A stretch of DNA of 64,000 bases from Syngnathus acus (taxonomy: Eukaryota; Chordata; Actinopteri; Syngnathiformes; Syngnathidae), in NCBI RefSeq assembly GCF_901709675.1, contig NC_051092.1:11178491-11242490 (forward strand), written 5' to 3'. The notes beneath the pieces were generated by a model. The model saw only the letters and a list, made by a program, of their open reading frames with translations, was not told the origin of the DNA and did not search any database. The stretch's first letter is position 1, and each line of letters starts with the position of its first letter. The position numbers were made by a program, and so were the translations under genes. Positions 1-18,494 of this stretch are shown piece by piece.

Positions 1-7065
<7,065 letters not shown>

Positions 7066-7915
7066 GACGTGGGCGAGGAGCGAGGAACAGGAGCCAGGCA
7101 AGTGTCGTGTTATAAACAGGGTGGAAGATGGGAGCATCATCTGATGTGTTTCTTTGAGTCTGATCTGGAACAGAACAGCACCTTTTGGGGGTTTCTCAAT
7201 CTCACTTTGCTTCTTGGTGACCACTATTGAGATTAGGTTTGTTCGTGTAAACCTCGCTCAAAATGTATCTGTGTGGGAATTCTACACTAACTTGAAATCC
7301 GTTCATGGCAACAGCTGACATTGTACGCTGATAGGACCTTACAGGCAGTGTAAATCGTATTTGCATGCTGACATAAAGAAGACAAGGAAGGGATTTATAA
7401 CCCTGGAGTAGTGCCGAAAAGTGACAATTTTGCACTTGGCTTTACTGTTTTGAGCATTAAGATCTAATCTGTGCTGCCTTTTCTCCTGTTCGTCTCGTAG
7501 TCATGTAGACGTCTGAACCTACTCAAAGGCACTTAGCCTTCCTGATTTGTTCAGGGCTAATTCCAACTCCAAATTGACCAGCAATTTAGGAACTTTGTTT
7601 CCCCGTTTAGATGCGGGGCCATGGTACCATCCATCCATCCATCCATCCATCCATTATTTGTAAGATGGAGCTGTTTGAATGAACTTTAACTGTAAAATGA
7701 AGAAGCCATTATGTTACAGCTTCTAACGGTCAAATTTAGTAGATTGATATCTTTATCCTGTGTTAATGGTTATGTTATCTATTTAGTATGTAACTTCATC
7801 TCTTTATCACCTCAATGCACACACCTCAATTTGTCATGTCAAAGCTGTTCCATGGACGCAACATTATGGGAAAAGACATTTTGGGATTGGAATAAAGTGT
7901 CCTGCCTTGCCTATG
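7066..7915 (+). other. aars1: aars1 3' UTR with poly(A) signal
   Basis: Non-coding sequence follows the TAA. The clearest poly(A) signal is AATAAA at 7891-7896, so cleavage is inferred near 7910-7920. A (CCAT)n tract lies inside the UTR. The end is inferred from the hexamer only. Confidence 0.6.
7627..7654. repeat. (CCAT)7 microsatellite
   Basis: Seven uninterrupted CCAT units inside the aars1 3' UTR. Similar CATC/GGAT tracts recur in the window and are common at the ends of a dispersed teleost repeat. Confidence 0.9.
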
Positions 7916-9044
7916 TCTTCCTTTTCTCAACAAATCTATTTTATTATAATGCTGATCAACATGTTCGGTGTGTCCGTTGCATGTATGAGGTTCTGGATTC
8001 AATCCCAGACATCTCCGTGTAGGTTGAATTATTGAAGTTAAAGGTTTTGAGACAAGCCAACGCATTTCAAGAAGCTTTTATTTTCACAAGCTAAGATACA
8101 AAGTGGAGTGACAAGTAAATGCACAGACAAATGAAAGATGACACATGAAAGCAGTCAGTGCCAAAAAACAGATCCTCAACAGGATGGAACTTTGGGTTTG
8201 CTTTAGTGTTTTCTAAATTGCCTTTTCTTCTAGAAAATGTATCAGTCAGGCATGTGAGCCACCACGTTGCCATGTAGCTACTGGATCTTGTAAACGTGAG
8301 TCCAAAGATAGTTTTAGTTTTAGATCTAATAATCTAATTGCCATGTGGAGGTACATTTCTATCCAATCAACTAGTGTTTTTTGGTCTAACTTTCACATAA
8401 TCACTAAGGTAATTCATCTTGTAATAATAATAATAATAGTAATGATTTACTGTTTTCAGTTTATGAAACCAACACCCTGTCATGACCTTTTCCAATGGGG
8501 CGAGAAGAAAACGGACCCATTTACAACATTTTCGTTGGAATGTTATTTTGGTGCTTGAGATGTAAATAATCTTCCAAGCTGAAAGGTGCATTTTGGGAAA
8601 CATGATTAATACAAATATCAATAACATGGGGCAATACAGTAAAACGATGTTTATAAAATTATGTGGATGATGTTGTAAAAAATGCCTCAACAATTTACTT
8701 GGAGAGAAAAAAAATGTTTGGACCCAAACCTTCACAATCATGTTTGACTGTCTTATTGATTGGGAAGTGGACCACTACAGTAAATGATATGCAATGCAAG
8801 GTAAGTATCATTCCTGGCACATGATAAATGCGCAAAAAGTAGCAATGGATCACAAACAACCTGCCTGCTACCTCTTCTACATCCTGTGTCCATCTTTACA
8901 CAAAAAAGAAAGTTGGTAAGGTTTTAAGCATGCCTCAAAGGACGGCAGAATATGTTTATGTATGTACTTTGTAAAGCACAGAAGGCACAGCCAGCAGACC
9001 TGCAGCACATGTGTGCCAGTCAGCTCAAAGCTAAAAGATGCAAA

Positions 9045-9170
9045 GCCAAGCAGATGGTTGTGGCCGAGTGGATCAAGGGTTGATACATATGTCCGGCAGT
9101 GGCGGGAAAAGGCACGGAAGCTTGCATGTTGCTTGGGCAAGGGACCTTGTAGCCTTGACAGTTACTCAAT
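9045..9170 (+). repeat. Possible tRNA-derived SINE remnant
   Basis: A tRNA-Leu/Ser-like A box (TGGCCGAGTGG, about 9060-9070) is followed by a stretch containing GCTTGGGCAAGG, which resembles common fish SINE bodies. No convincing B box or tRNA fold was found, so this is not called a functional tRNA. Confidence 0.3.
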
Positions 9171-9449
9171 TATTTTTATACTTTACTCACAGATGCTTTG
9201 GATGGCAGAATGTTGTCTTGGCAACAGAAGTTCATATTGGTACCCGATGGAGGCTGACTGAAATTTTAGCCTACCTTTTTTTTTTTTTTTGTACCTTTTA
9301 ACATTTAACTGCTTGATATTTGTTCTCACTGACCACCAATGTTGCTTAAATTCAGGCATGATATTCATGTTGCTTTTTTGTTCATTGTTGATATATAGAT
9401 AATTTTGTTATAGTGTGCCAAATGACGTGCTAAGTGTATGCGATTCTGT

Positions 9450-9545
9450 ATATTCATCCATTCCCTCTACCGCTTAGCCGCATTACATTCCCATCTGACT
9501 TTAGGCGAGAGGCGGGGTAGGCTGGTTGCCAACCAATTGGAGGTC
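9450..9545 (+). repeat. Truncated teleost dispersed repeat
   Basis: The segment reads 'CCATTCCCTCTACCGCTTAG ... GGCGAGAGGCGGGGTA ... GGTTGCCAACCAAT'. It matches my memory of the very common teleost repeat with 'taccgctta...' followed by 'gggcgagaggcggggta', with an internal deletion. The class (probably a LINE 3' tail) was not verified. Confidence 0.55.
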
Positions 9546-11075
9546 TGCGATATGTGATTTCTACCGGTCATATGCTCTTTATCTCAACTACAAATCCAGA
9601 GCCAAAACAAAGTGTCATCATTTGAACATAACTTCTGTTTGCTGTAAAATATTCCTTGGGTTAGGTTTATTAATTGAACAGATATGTTGTTGATCCTTTG
9701 TATTCCCCCAAATGCACTCTTGAATGTTGTATTTGTTTTCACAAAATCTAAATGTTTCAGGGATCACCAATGGAGCGATAAAGTAAACATTTGAGAACGC
9801 AGCAACAGTTTGAAGCTAAGCAAATGAAACGATGGAAATTCTGCAGAAAAGAAGATGACAACACAGAAATGGAAGTGCAGGTAAATGGTGATATCTAAGG
9901 CGCGTGGTGACACTGTACTCCCCCCCCCAAGAGACACACAAAGGTTGAAGTGATGATCAGTCAATGGAACTATTACTGTTGTTAAACAATTTTACATCCA
10001 GGTAGTTTCCGATGTTCTTCCACCCACTAATCAAGAATGAGCTAAATCCACCGGGATGCAAAAGTCACTTTGGAGTTGTTGCAATCCTTTAAACATAAAA
10101 TGCAGCACAGTTTGCAGAGAGTCGCGGCAGAACTCGGACTAAATGACGCTTACTCCCGCTGGCTTTGTCGTGCTTCAGCTCCTAAATTACACTCTGACAC
10201 ACCACATGGGGATGATTAAAAGTCTGATCCGAAACCAGAGTGCATGCGTCCAAACACGCGAACAAAACAACGTCCTCTTAGAACTTTCGCTGTGACGGGA
10301 CTCCGGGGAAATAATTCTTTCAACTCCCCATAATCATCTACTGTAACCTTTTTTCCAACAAGGTTAATGTGACAGTCGTCATCCTTGTAGCGGATTCCAG
10401 AAGAACTGTTGCACTGGCAAAACTGGGTGGTGCCTCTAATGGCTTACAACCAAGAAAAATGGAAAATGTCACTGGTGCCGGATAATGTGCAGTGAGTCAT
10501 TTCTGTGTCTGTTCGTCTTGTCTGCACGCCTTGGGTGATGCACTCCGTTGGTCAACAGCTCAGTAGTTTGTTGATATCGGAAACCGTGGCTGGAGAACAA
10601 TAGTCCACTGGATTGCTGATGGTGCTGTTTCTTCCTCGAGGAAATCCGTTTCTATATAAATGGTGGAGGATTAGATCAGTGGAGAACATGAGAGAATGTG
10701 ACCATTCTCTTTTGAGCTCTCGCAATGCTGAGCTCAGTCGCAGTCAGTGTTACTGTTTGACGACTCTATTTTCCCACTCCCGAGTCGAAGCTTGTGACTA
10801 CGAAACGGGGACAGTGTCTTTCGATGTCAGCTCTTATCATGAGAAGTGAAACCCTGAGGCTCTGCCCTCTCCATCGCCGTGTGAGCAGAGCCTCACTCGG
10901 ATCGATATGTTGTCACATCTCGAGCAGTGGTCCGCATCTGAACATGTAGTTACTAGCTAGGGGCTTGAAACTGATACGATGCCACACATCAGTGACCTTT
11001 CCGCAGAGAAGGACAAGGCCATTGGCTGGGGGAAATAAAAAGCCAAACCAGACCGTTCTCTGGGCTGGTGTGGAC

Positions 11076-14000
11076 TTATTTCCCCGGGTAAACGGTAATC
11101 TTTCCAGCCTCAGCCAGTCGCTGAATGATCTGAGCTTCAAAGTCTGCATCGTGGACCCCTGTCTTTCGAAACTCTCCCGCATAACGGTTCTGCTCCCAGT
11201 AGTGGTGCCAGTTCCCTCGACCATCTGCCCCAAATCCAAACACATTCACCTGGAAAAGTCAGCATTGGAAGCACATGTGAAATTCTGGACCTAAGGACGA
11301 CAACGTTGCGGATGTTCGTATTATTCACTGACCTCATCGCAGACGTGCAGGGCGAAGAAGAGCACTAGCATGCCTGTAGATGGGTATCGGCCATGATGCC
11401 TGGTCCAGTGATCGTGAATGTATTTAAAGAATGCTGGGTTGAAGATTTGGACCTGGACATAGATAATGAAAAGAAACCACTTATGACATCTAACAAATTT
11501 GCCTTGTGAAACAGTCCCTGAGTTATGCATATTTGAAAACGGATAACCAGAATAAACAAGACGATAAGAAATTCCACTTTTCCATTACACAGGTAACGTT
11601 GAGTGCCAGCAAATAAGGCTTTAGGCTGCTCTCAGGAAATCTGACAAATCCATAGTTTTGGTTGCTCTCCAAAATAGGCTGTAAAACTGTGTTGGTGCTC
11701 AGGCGAAGTCCCAATGAAGTCTCCACATGCTAGGGATTATGAGGAGTTTATCTATTTTCAGGGATTAAAGAGTGAGCGGAAGATTAGTTAAAACAAAGGG
11801 ATGGTTTCTAATCCCGCATCAACAAAAGGGACATAATTGCAGGAAAGCAGTCTGCGTTTCTGTTGTGAGAAAATAACTACATGCAGTATATTAATTGCTC
11901 ACCTTGTCTTTATCCACGCGGAGAAATTGCTTCACCGGAGCGTAGGTGCTAGAGGAGAGATGTTTTTGAATTATTTTTCTATCAATTGGATTGAGCGACC
12001 GTGACGGATTGCCAACGCCCAGTTGTCCAAAACGTGCCGCGCGCTTACAATCGGATCTGGCCCGTCGACAGCGCGCTGGTGATCCAAACCAGATCCAGAG
12101 TTTTAAACGGAATCAGGACAAAGCTGACGTTGGCCGCCAGGTTCTTGGCGCTCTCCGGATACATGAAGTGGTGAGTGGTGTGGCCGCCGGCATCTTCCTC
12201 GTAGCCCACCGTGGGGGCCAAGTTGATCCTTTAGATTGCGAGAGCGAAACAGTATGAGTGATCTGGTGGTGAGCAAACACCTGGCTTGCTCATTTGGAAA
12301 CATGTTGCGTTGTAATCCCGGAAATATTGGAAAATAGCCAAGTCAATTATCTGACCCTAGGGAGTCCAGGCATATTTTGCATATCGGGAGAAGCCATGAC
12401 CGCTGTCTGCTGTCTTGATTAAAAAACATTCCTATTCAGATAACCACTAAAACTATCGTTTCTTTTTGCTAAACAAAAAAAATGATGACGCCTATGAACG
12501 TCACTATAATACAAACTAGCTCTCTTGCTTCTCCCTGCACAAAATCCATTTGTCATAGACAGTGAGACTGTGGCTGAACCCAATGACTGTAAAATGTAGT
12601 GAATAATGATGAAGGCAATAATAGAAGATGGATGCACTGATCTTGCGTGACGCTTTAGTAGGATGAAAACAATGCAATGCAGATGTATAAAGGGAAGTCA
12701 GAAAACAACTTCTGTCAAAAGTCACAAAGTAGCTATGAATATATTTATAGGCTTCGCTTTTAGTACTGGAGAAAGTGAATAAAGCAATTTGTCCTGACAG
12801 ACAGAAGGTGGGTGGCAGTGGCGGTAAGCCAGAGCTCATTTTAAATCCAAATTAAGAGTCCAACTACAGAAATGAGAACGTGGAACATGATATGAGTCGG
12901 AAGGGAAGCTGCCCACACTCGTCTTGGAATGCAATGCCTTTCTACTTGTTGAACATTCACACAACACAAAAAACTGCATGCACAGTACTGTAATCTGATT
13001 AATTAGTCAACTGCTAATCATGCAACCATACGATTACAAACATGACATTTTATCCCGGGGATTTGCATTTGGGACAGTACAACAAGGGAAATAGATTGAA
13101 GCCAAAGGATTTACTCTGCATGCCCGTGGGACAAATACCGGTGATGTAATTCAGCTTCTTGGGATTCTTGACCTCCCAAGAAGTCGACGACCTTTCGTCA
13201 ACCAATAGGAACATACAAAACCTTAAGATTAAATATTGCATGAGCTGCACATCTGTTTAATTCACCGTCTTTCACTCTCAATGGAATTTCAATGATGAAT
13301 GCGGTGTTCTCCAGCCATCCCCATCCTCACTTATATTTTTTTTTACCCCGTCATATTTCTCCACTATTCACTCATCTCACCTCATGATGTAGTTGTGTCC
13401 ATCTATGATTGCCCCGTATCCAGCCCCACGCAGGTTTCCAGAATTCCCCACTACGGCACACCGTAGGCATCGCGCAGGATCCCATGAGCCATACGGGGAT
13501 CGTCCAGGAATAACCTGTCATGAGGAAACATTAGGGGAAGTATATATACTATAAGTCTATGATTTGCTTATTTAAAAGTAGCTAAATCAAATACCTGGAA
13601 CAACCTAAGCAGCACCTGCTGGATGTTCTGGGGTTTAAACTGGGGCTGCAACATCTAGAGGGAGAGGAAAATACGGTTACAAGGCTCTGCGGTGGAAACA
13701 CATCTGACATAATTGAAATGTAGTTGTGTCGCGCGCGCGTGTGCGTTTGTTTTTACTTGGATGAACACAATTAACAGAAAATGTACCGCCTGTGCCGACC
13801 AAACCACCATCCAAGATCAGATTAAATGAGGTTACCAAAACATGCTGAGTCATAAATTGAAGTAGATGGGAAAACATTGATTTCCTTGTAAAAATAATTG
13901 GGCGTTTCTGGAATGAGTGCACCAAATTGAAAAGCTCATAAGTCCCAACTAGTGCTTATAATCACCAGAAGCACAGCTGCAATCGGAAATCACACAAATA

Positions 14001-15669
14001 AAGCATATATTATATTCATAAGTGGCTTCACAAACATAAATGAGATTTTGCAATGGAAATGTTGTTTTGTGAGATTTGGGGCATAATACATTCATAATTA
14101 ACTTAATTTCAGTGTGTGTGTGCGTGCGTGCGTGCGTGAAGGTGTGTGTTTTATATATTTAGTGCAGGGATAGGCAACTGAAAAGCCAGAGGGGGTTAAA
14201 CAGGTTTGCATACTTCGAAGCCAACTGTATGACAGCAATGCTTATTCATTATGAACAAAAACGAACCGTCACATGACTGGCTTGACAATGAAAATACTTT
14301 ACTGACCTGAAAGTACTCACTTTAAAGTATTAACAACATCAGCATACCGCGGGGAAAAACTCAAGAAACAAAACTATTTCCCCGTCATCCCTATTTCACA
14401 CTCGGCCTAGATTCCCTTCTGCCGCCGCACTTGTTGTTGCTTTATATTTCCATCCAGCGTTCCGTCATGTCTAATTCCTTCTCTTTAATTTCCCCTGCTC
14501 CCCCTTTGTTTCCCCTCCTTCTCTAGTCTTGGTCTCTCTAGGACACTCGAGCGGAACACAGCTCATCAGTGTCGATCAGAGAGCACTAACTCTCTCTTTT
14601 ACTCCCCCATTACCTCTCTTACGCTCCAGCTGGTGCTTTGCTTAGTCGTCGTTTCTGCCACCCCAGCCTTTTTTTTGTTGTTTTTTTTCATCCCTCCATC
14701 CTTTAGCTTTTCTGTCTCTGATGCCCCCCCCGCGCGATGCACATTGCGCCTCTGTTGTTCCGGGACCATTAATCTTCCTGTAGGCTGGCAGCTAAGGTGC
14801 AAGATACCTGGCAGCCACTCCTAAGGGGTTTTATTTTTCAGGACGCCCAGTAAAGACATACACGTTATACTTTAGACACTGTCAGGAAATATGGAGAGAT
14901 GTGGATCGGTTTGCTTCAGAGGATGAACTGGATCTGTGGTTACTCTTATGCTGAAAGAAAGGTAACATTTCTGTCCCTTTTGTTACAATAGGTACGGAAA
15001 AAACGCATGCGGCTCAGTAAATGTTTAATAACGTTACAACTAATTCATCTCCTGCACCATAACAGAAGAGCCTGTTCTTCACAATGCGCTCACTCTTTCT
15101 CTCGCTCTCTTGTTCACCCCTGTCCTTGCTCACAGACACACATTTAATAATATTACTGTAAGCGTTACGAACAAGTGTGCCACAGCACTGTAAGTAAATT
15201 AAACATGTGGCTTCGCTTTAACTTCCTGTAGCTCCCTACAACAGTCCAGTCGTTGTCTCTTTTTTTTATTGTTTAAAAAGGTCGCCGGGTATTCACAGCA
15301 ATCACGTAAAAGTGGCTTGTTACTTACCACCCACCAGTAGTAAACATCAGAGGGCAGCTGGATGTTGTCTCTGGTCCAAACAGGAGAGATATCAGGTTCA
15401 TAGTTGTCATCGAACCAGTCCGAGACTCCGGGGTCTCCAACGCAGCGAGGGCAGGCGCAGGTTTGCTGTTGCTGGGAGTCAGTGGCGCTCAGTTTGTGTG
15501 AGCCCACATAGCTGGGCACCAGCTTGACCCGCCGAGAATCCTCCCAGCTCGGCGGCTCCAGGTAGTTGAAGCCGACGCCGCTCCGGAGCGAGACGGAAAA
15601 GAAGAGCGAGGTGAGAAAGACGAGAACCAGCGAGCCCAGTACGAGCCAGACCCTCGGAGAACATCTCGC
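11076..15669 (-). CDS. st3gal2: ST3 beta-galactoside alpha-2,3-sialyltransferase 2; start codon unresolved
   Basis: Type II Golgi enzyme (GT29 family) that transfers sialic acid in alpha-2,3 linkage to terminal Gal-beta-1,3-GalNAc on glycoproteins and gangliosides. Coding exons on the complement, 5' to 3': from about 15669 down to 15328, then 13654-13595, 13514-13381, 12228-12049, 11948-11903, 11452-11333 and 11249-11076 (TAA). All junctions are GT/AG and the phases agree. Features in order: signal anchor [18 protein letters not shown]; stem Cys cluster [29 protein letters not shown]; sialylmotif L ([16 protein letters not shown]); NVS glycosylation site; sialylmotif S ([20 protein letters not shown] to HVCDE); motif III HHYWE; VS-motif region HDADFE. 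The segment from the residue aligned with human Met1 has the human length (about 350). That residue is Ala (GCG at 15667-15669), and the frame stays open upstream to at least 15906 without an ATG. ST3GAL1 is the nearest alternative, but the motifs and synteny favour ST3GAL2. Confidence 0.93.
13655..15327 (-). other. st3gal2: st3gal2 intron 1 (between coding exons)
   Basis: Largest intron among the resolved coding exons. It contains a (GT)/(GC) tract near 14113 and a long pyrimidine-rich stretch at about 14440-14720. No additional exon was recognised. Confidence 0.7.
14113..14138. repeat. (GT)n(GCGT)n microsatellite
   Basis: Short alternating GT run followed by GCGT units, inside a st3gal2 intron. 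Confidence 0.8.
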
Positions 15670-15930
15670 CCGTCTGACTTTCTCCGTCGTGTCGCCTTTC
15701 CCGTGACTACCCGAGCCCCCCACCCCAGGCGCCGACCTGCTTGGCCAAGGTCTCAGCTCCGAAAGTCTCGATGCACCCCTGAAAGGACCCCTGGCCCAAA
15801 AGCCCCAGCGCCTGTCCCGGTGCAAAGTGGAGGAAGAGATGCGGCCCCCCCATGGCCACACCCCCACCCCTGGGCCTGCCACCGTACCCAGCCCAGTTCC
15901 AGCCAAGCTCTCGGACTACGAGGTCGCGCA
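15480..15930. promoter_or_regulatory. CpG-rich 5' region of st3gal2
   Basis: The sequence is GC-rich with many CpG dinucleotides compared with the AT-rich surroundings, and covers the first recognised coding exon of st3gal2 and its upstream flank. This fits a promoter-associated CpG island. No core promoter element was identified. Confidence 0.5.
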
Positions 15931-18470
15931 CGCTTTCATTTAAGTAAACACACGCAAGACAATGTGGCAGTCTTTGTCCCACACAAGCTGTGCACTTGGC
16001 GATCTTCCTACGCTTGAGCTCTCTCAGCTCTTCCCCCCCCTCCACCCCCCCTCCACCAATATGTGCTTGTCTCACACACTGAAGTTGCCGTTGAGTCACA
16101 CGCAGCTGCGGTCTGAGAAATTCCCAAGCCCTTTTTCCATCAAGACAAGCTCCTCATCTTTATCCCGACTTTCGCATCCGGCCTGCTGTGTCCGTCCCTC
16201 TTTGATGCTTTCAGTGGCAATCCATCAACGAGCAAAGGTAGATGCAGCAGGTCGTCGTCCTTCTCCGCTCTACCATCTGTGCAAGCGATGAAGCTCGGCT
16301 CAAGCTCTCCGCTTTCTCTTTTGCTTGGTGTCTTTTGTTGCACTGGTCTGAGCCCAGGAAAGCGTGTGCTCTAGTTGAGCGCAGCGGAGAGAGGGAGGAA
16401 TGAATGCAGGAGGAGGGGCAGGAAAAAGGAGGAGGTCCGGCCTGAAGGGTATTCTGTCACATGTCGAGCCATTTTAGACATTACGTTGATGTGGTCTTGC
16501 TTCTTCTCTCGCTCTCTGTCTTTTTTTACTCGTGCTATACTTCTATTGCACCTCCTGTCTGCTTGTGCCTATTTTGCTAGCATCTCATCTTGGGGAATTG
16601 TCATTTGATGTAGCATAAACTTTCTTGATGCATTCAGACGTTACTAATGTAATTGCAGAGTTCGGATGGCAGAATCCAGAATTTTTTAGTCAAGGCACAC
16701 CCGACGATGATATTTTGAGAAGGGACTTGGCTGCAGGATGACAGGCCAGGTCGGGTGGAGTGATGTGGAAAGGGTGCAATGGAAAAAAGAAAAACGACCA
16801 AACCAATCAATCTTAAGTCTCATCTTCTCTCCGGCTGGCTTTGAGGGGACAATAGGTGGGGGCGACATCTGCCCTGCTGCCCACAGACAGTCTGCATGTG
16901 CCTTTGAGCTGACGTGTGGGAGCTAACATGTGACACAGTCTTCCAGTTGCCTTAATAGAATTGTACGCTCACGCTAACCTGCTAAAGCACCATTTAAAAG
17001 CAGCAAGCTATCTCCATGCTGTTAGCTGCATTTGATTCTTCGGATGCTCGGATTAAAATCTGCTGCTCCCCAAAACACGTTGTGTCCAACCTAGACCACG
17101 AAGGCACAGATTTCAAGTGATGATTCAATTGTTCATTCCGTTTCCGAGCATCTTTGGAAGCCAACCGCAGCTGATTGAAGAAAACTTTGCCCGTCCATGG
17201 ACAACCTGAAAAGTGAAACAAGAGAGAGATGAAGAAGGGGTAGAAAGTCAGTCTCCGGCATTAACTTCATTGACCGCCATTTAACTTAACAGTTCACCAA
17301 ACGACTCAGAAGGGCTGACTTTAGTTAAGTATCATGGCCACAATGATTTAAATCATTTTGTTCTGTGAACCGGGTCAGCCACATCATCTGTTTGGGGAAT
17401 TGTGCAACTGTCTGCTCATTCACATAAACGTGGAATGTCTGAGTAAAATGAGGGGGGGAAAAATGGCCGCTACCGCCTATGCTCAGGCCATGTGCTCCAC
17501 CTGCAGCAGCCTTGTCTTGCTGCCCATAAAGCCAGTTGAGTGAAAACTGACCCAATCCTGACAGATGAATCAACACCTTTGAAAACACAACTCACAATAG
17601 ACCTGCAATTTAAAGTATTTTTTCCCTTTGTGCTTCACTGATCTAAATATTTTTTTTTTTTTTTTCTACAAGTTACTATACACATTTTGTGCGGTGGCTT
17701 GTTTGTGTTCCTATCATTTGTCATTGACGCCTTGGGATACAATTAGGTTGGGCATGAAACTCACCTCGACTCCTTTGGGGTTATTAAGAAAAGATCTGGA
17801 TGCAAGTCCATTTCTTATTCATTTGTAGGGCAGCGGCAAACCAATACACTTAAGTGTCGGCTATTTGTGCTCTTATGGAAAGCATCTCTTTTATATTTGC
17901 AATGTATCTCCCAGGTCTCCTGTACAATCCCACGCAGTTGTCAACAAAAGCCTCCGCGAGCGTGTTTCACGAAGCAAACGCTCACTTTGGCACAGTAGCT
18001 GCGGCTCATTACTTTGCCAAGCGCATATGTGTCACATAACGACACAAAGCACGCATAGCATGTTTTATATCACGGGGTGAAAGCCTGCGAGGTGTTAAAC
18101 ATTGAGACTTACACTCCCTGCAGCAGCTGAAAATGTGACCAACGTGTTTTCTTTTCTGTCGAGTACATTTTTGCTTCTTTGGTTTCATTATAGCTTTAAC
18201 AAAAACGTTCCTGCTATTTATCTTTGTCTCATTTCTGCTACTAGTAATTATGACTCTCTTTGTGTTCCATTTCTGTAACAATTATCTGGTGTTGCAAATG
18301 CCAGTCTAAGCTCTTGTTCTGAGTGCTTTCAGAGGCGCCCACGAGCAAAATTGCACCTTTTTTTGGCTACAATATGCACAGTAGTAGAGTGGAGCCCCAT
18401 TGAGCATAATCTGTTGCAGGACGCTCATAGACCTCCAGTTTAAAGAGATTTGGAAACTAATTTCCATCTT

Positions 18471-18494
18471 AAATAAATAAATAAATAAATAAAT
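18471..18494. repeat. (AAAT)6 microsatellite
   Basis: Six uninterrupted AAAT units in the intergenic gap. Confidence 0.9.

Larger units (their letters stand above)
8060..11075 (-). other. st3gal2: Probable st3gal2 3' UTR / region between convergent genes
   Basis: No coding exon was recognised here. A minus-strand AATAAA (TTTATT at 8077-8082) is the most distal plausible poly(A) signal before the aars1 3' end, which would give st3gal2 a 3' UTR of about 3 kb ending about 150 bp from the aars1 cleavage site. This is inference; a shorter UTR is equally possible. The stretch also holds a SINE-like piece and a truncated dispersed repeat. Confidence 0.35.

Noticed and set aside
9045-9120. tRNA-Leu/Ser-like A box
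   Set aside because: No B box and no cloverleaf at the right spacing, so it is kept only as a possible SINE relic and not as a tRNA gene.
15479-15664. Open frame on the minus strand starting with an ATG at the expected st3gal2 start position
   Set aside because: It is one base out of frame with the signal anchor and sialylmotifs, and its translation shows no family similarity.
17091-17205. Minus-strand segment with an acceptor (TTTTCAG) and a possible donor (CTAG before GTTGG)
   Set aside because: It could be an upstream st3gal2 exon, but the protein is unrecognisable and the short ATG frame inside ends quickly. Splice-site likeness alone is too weak.
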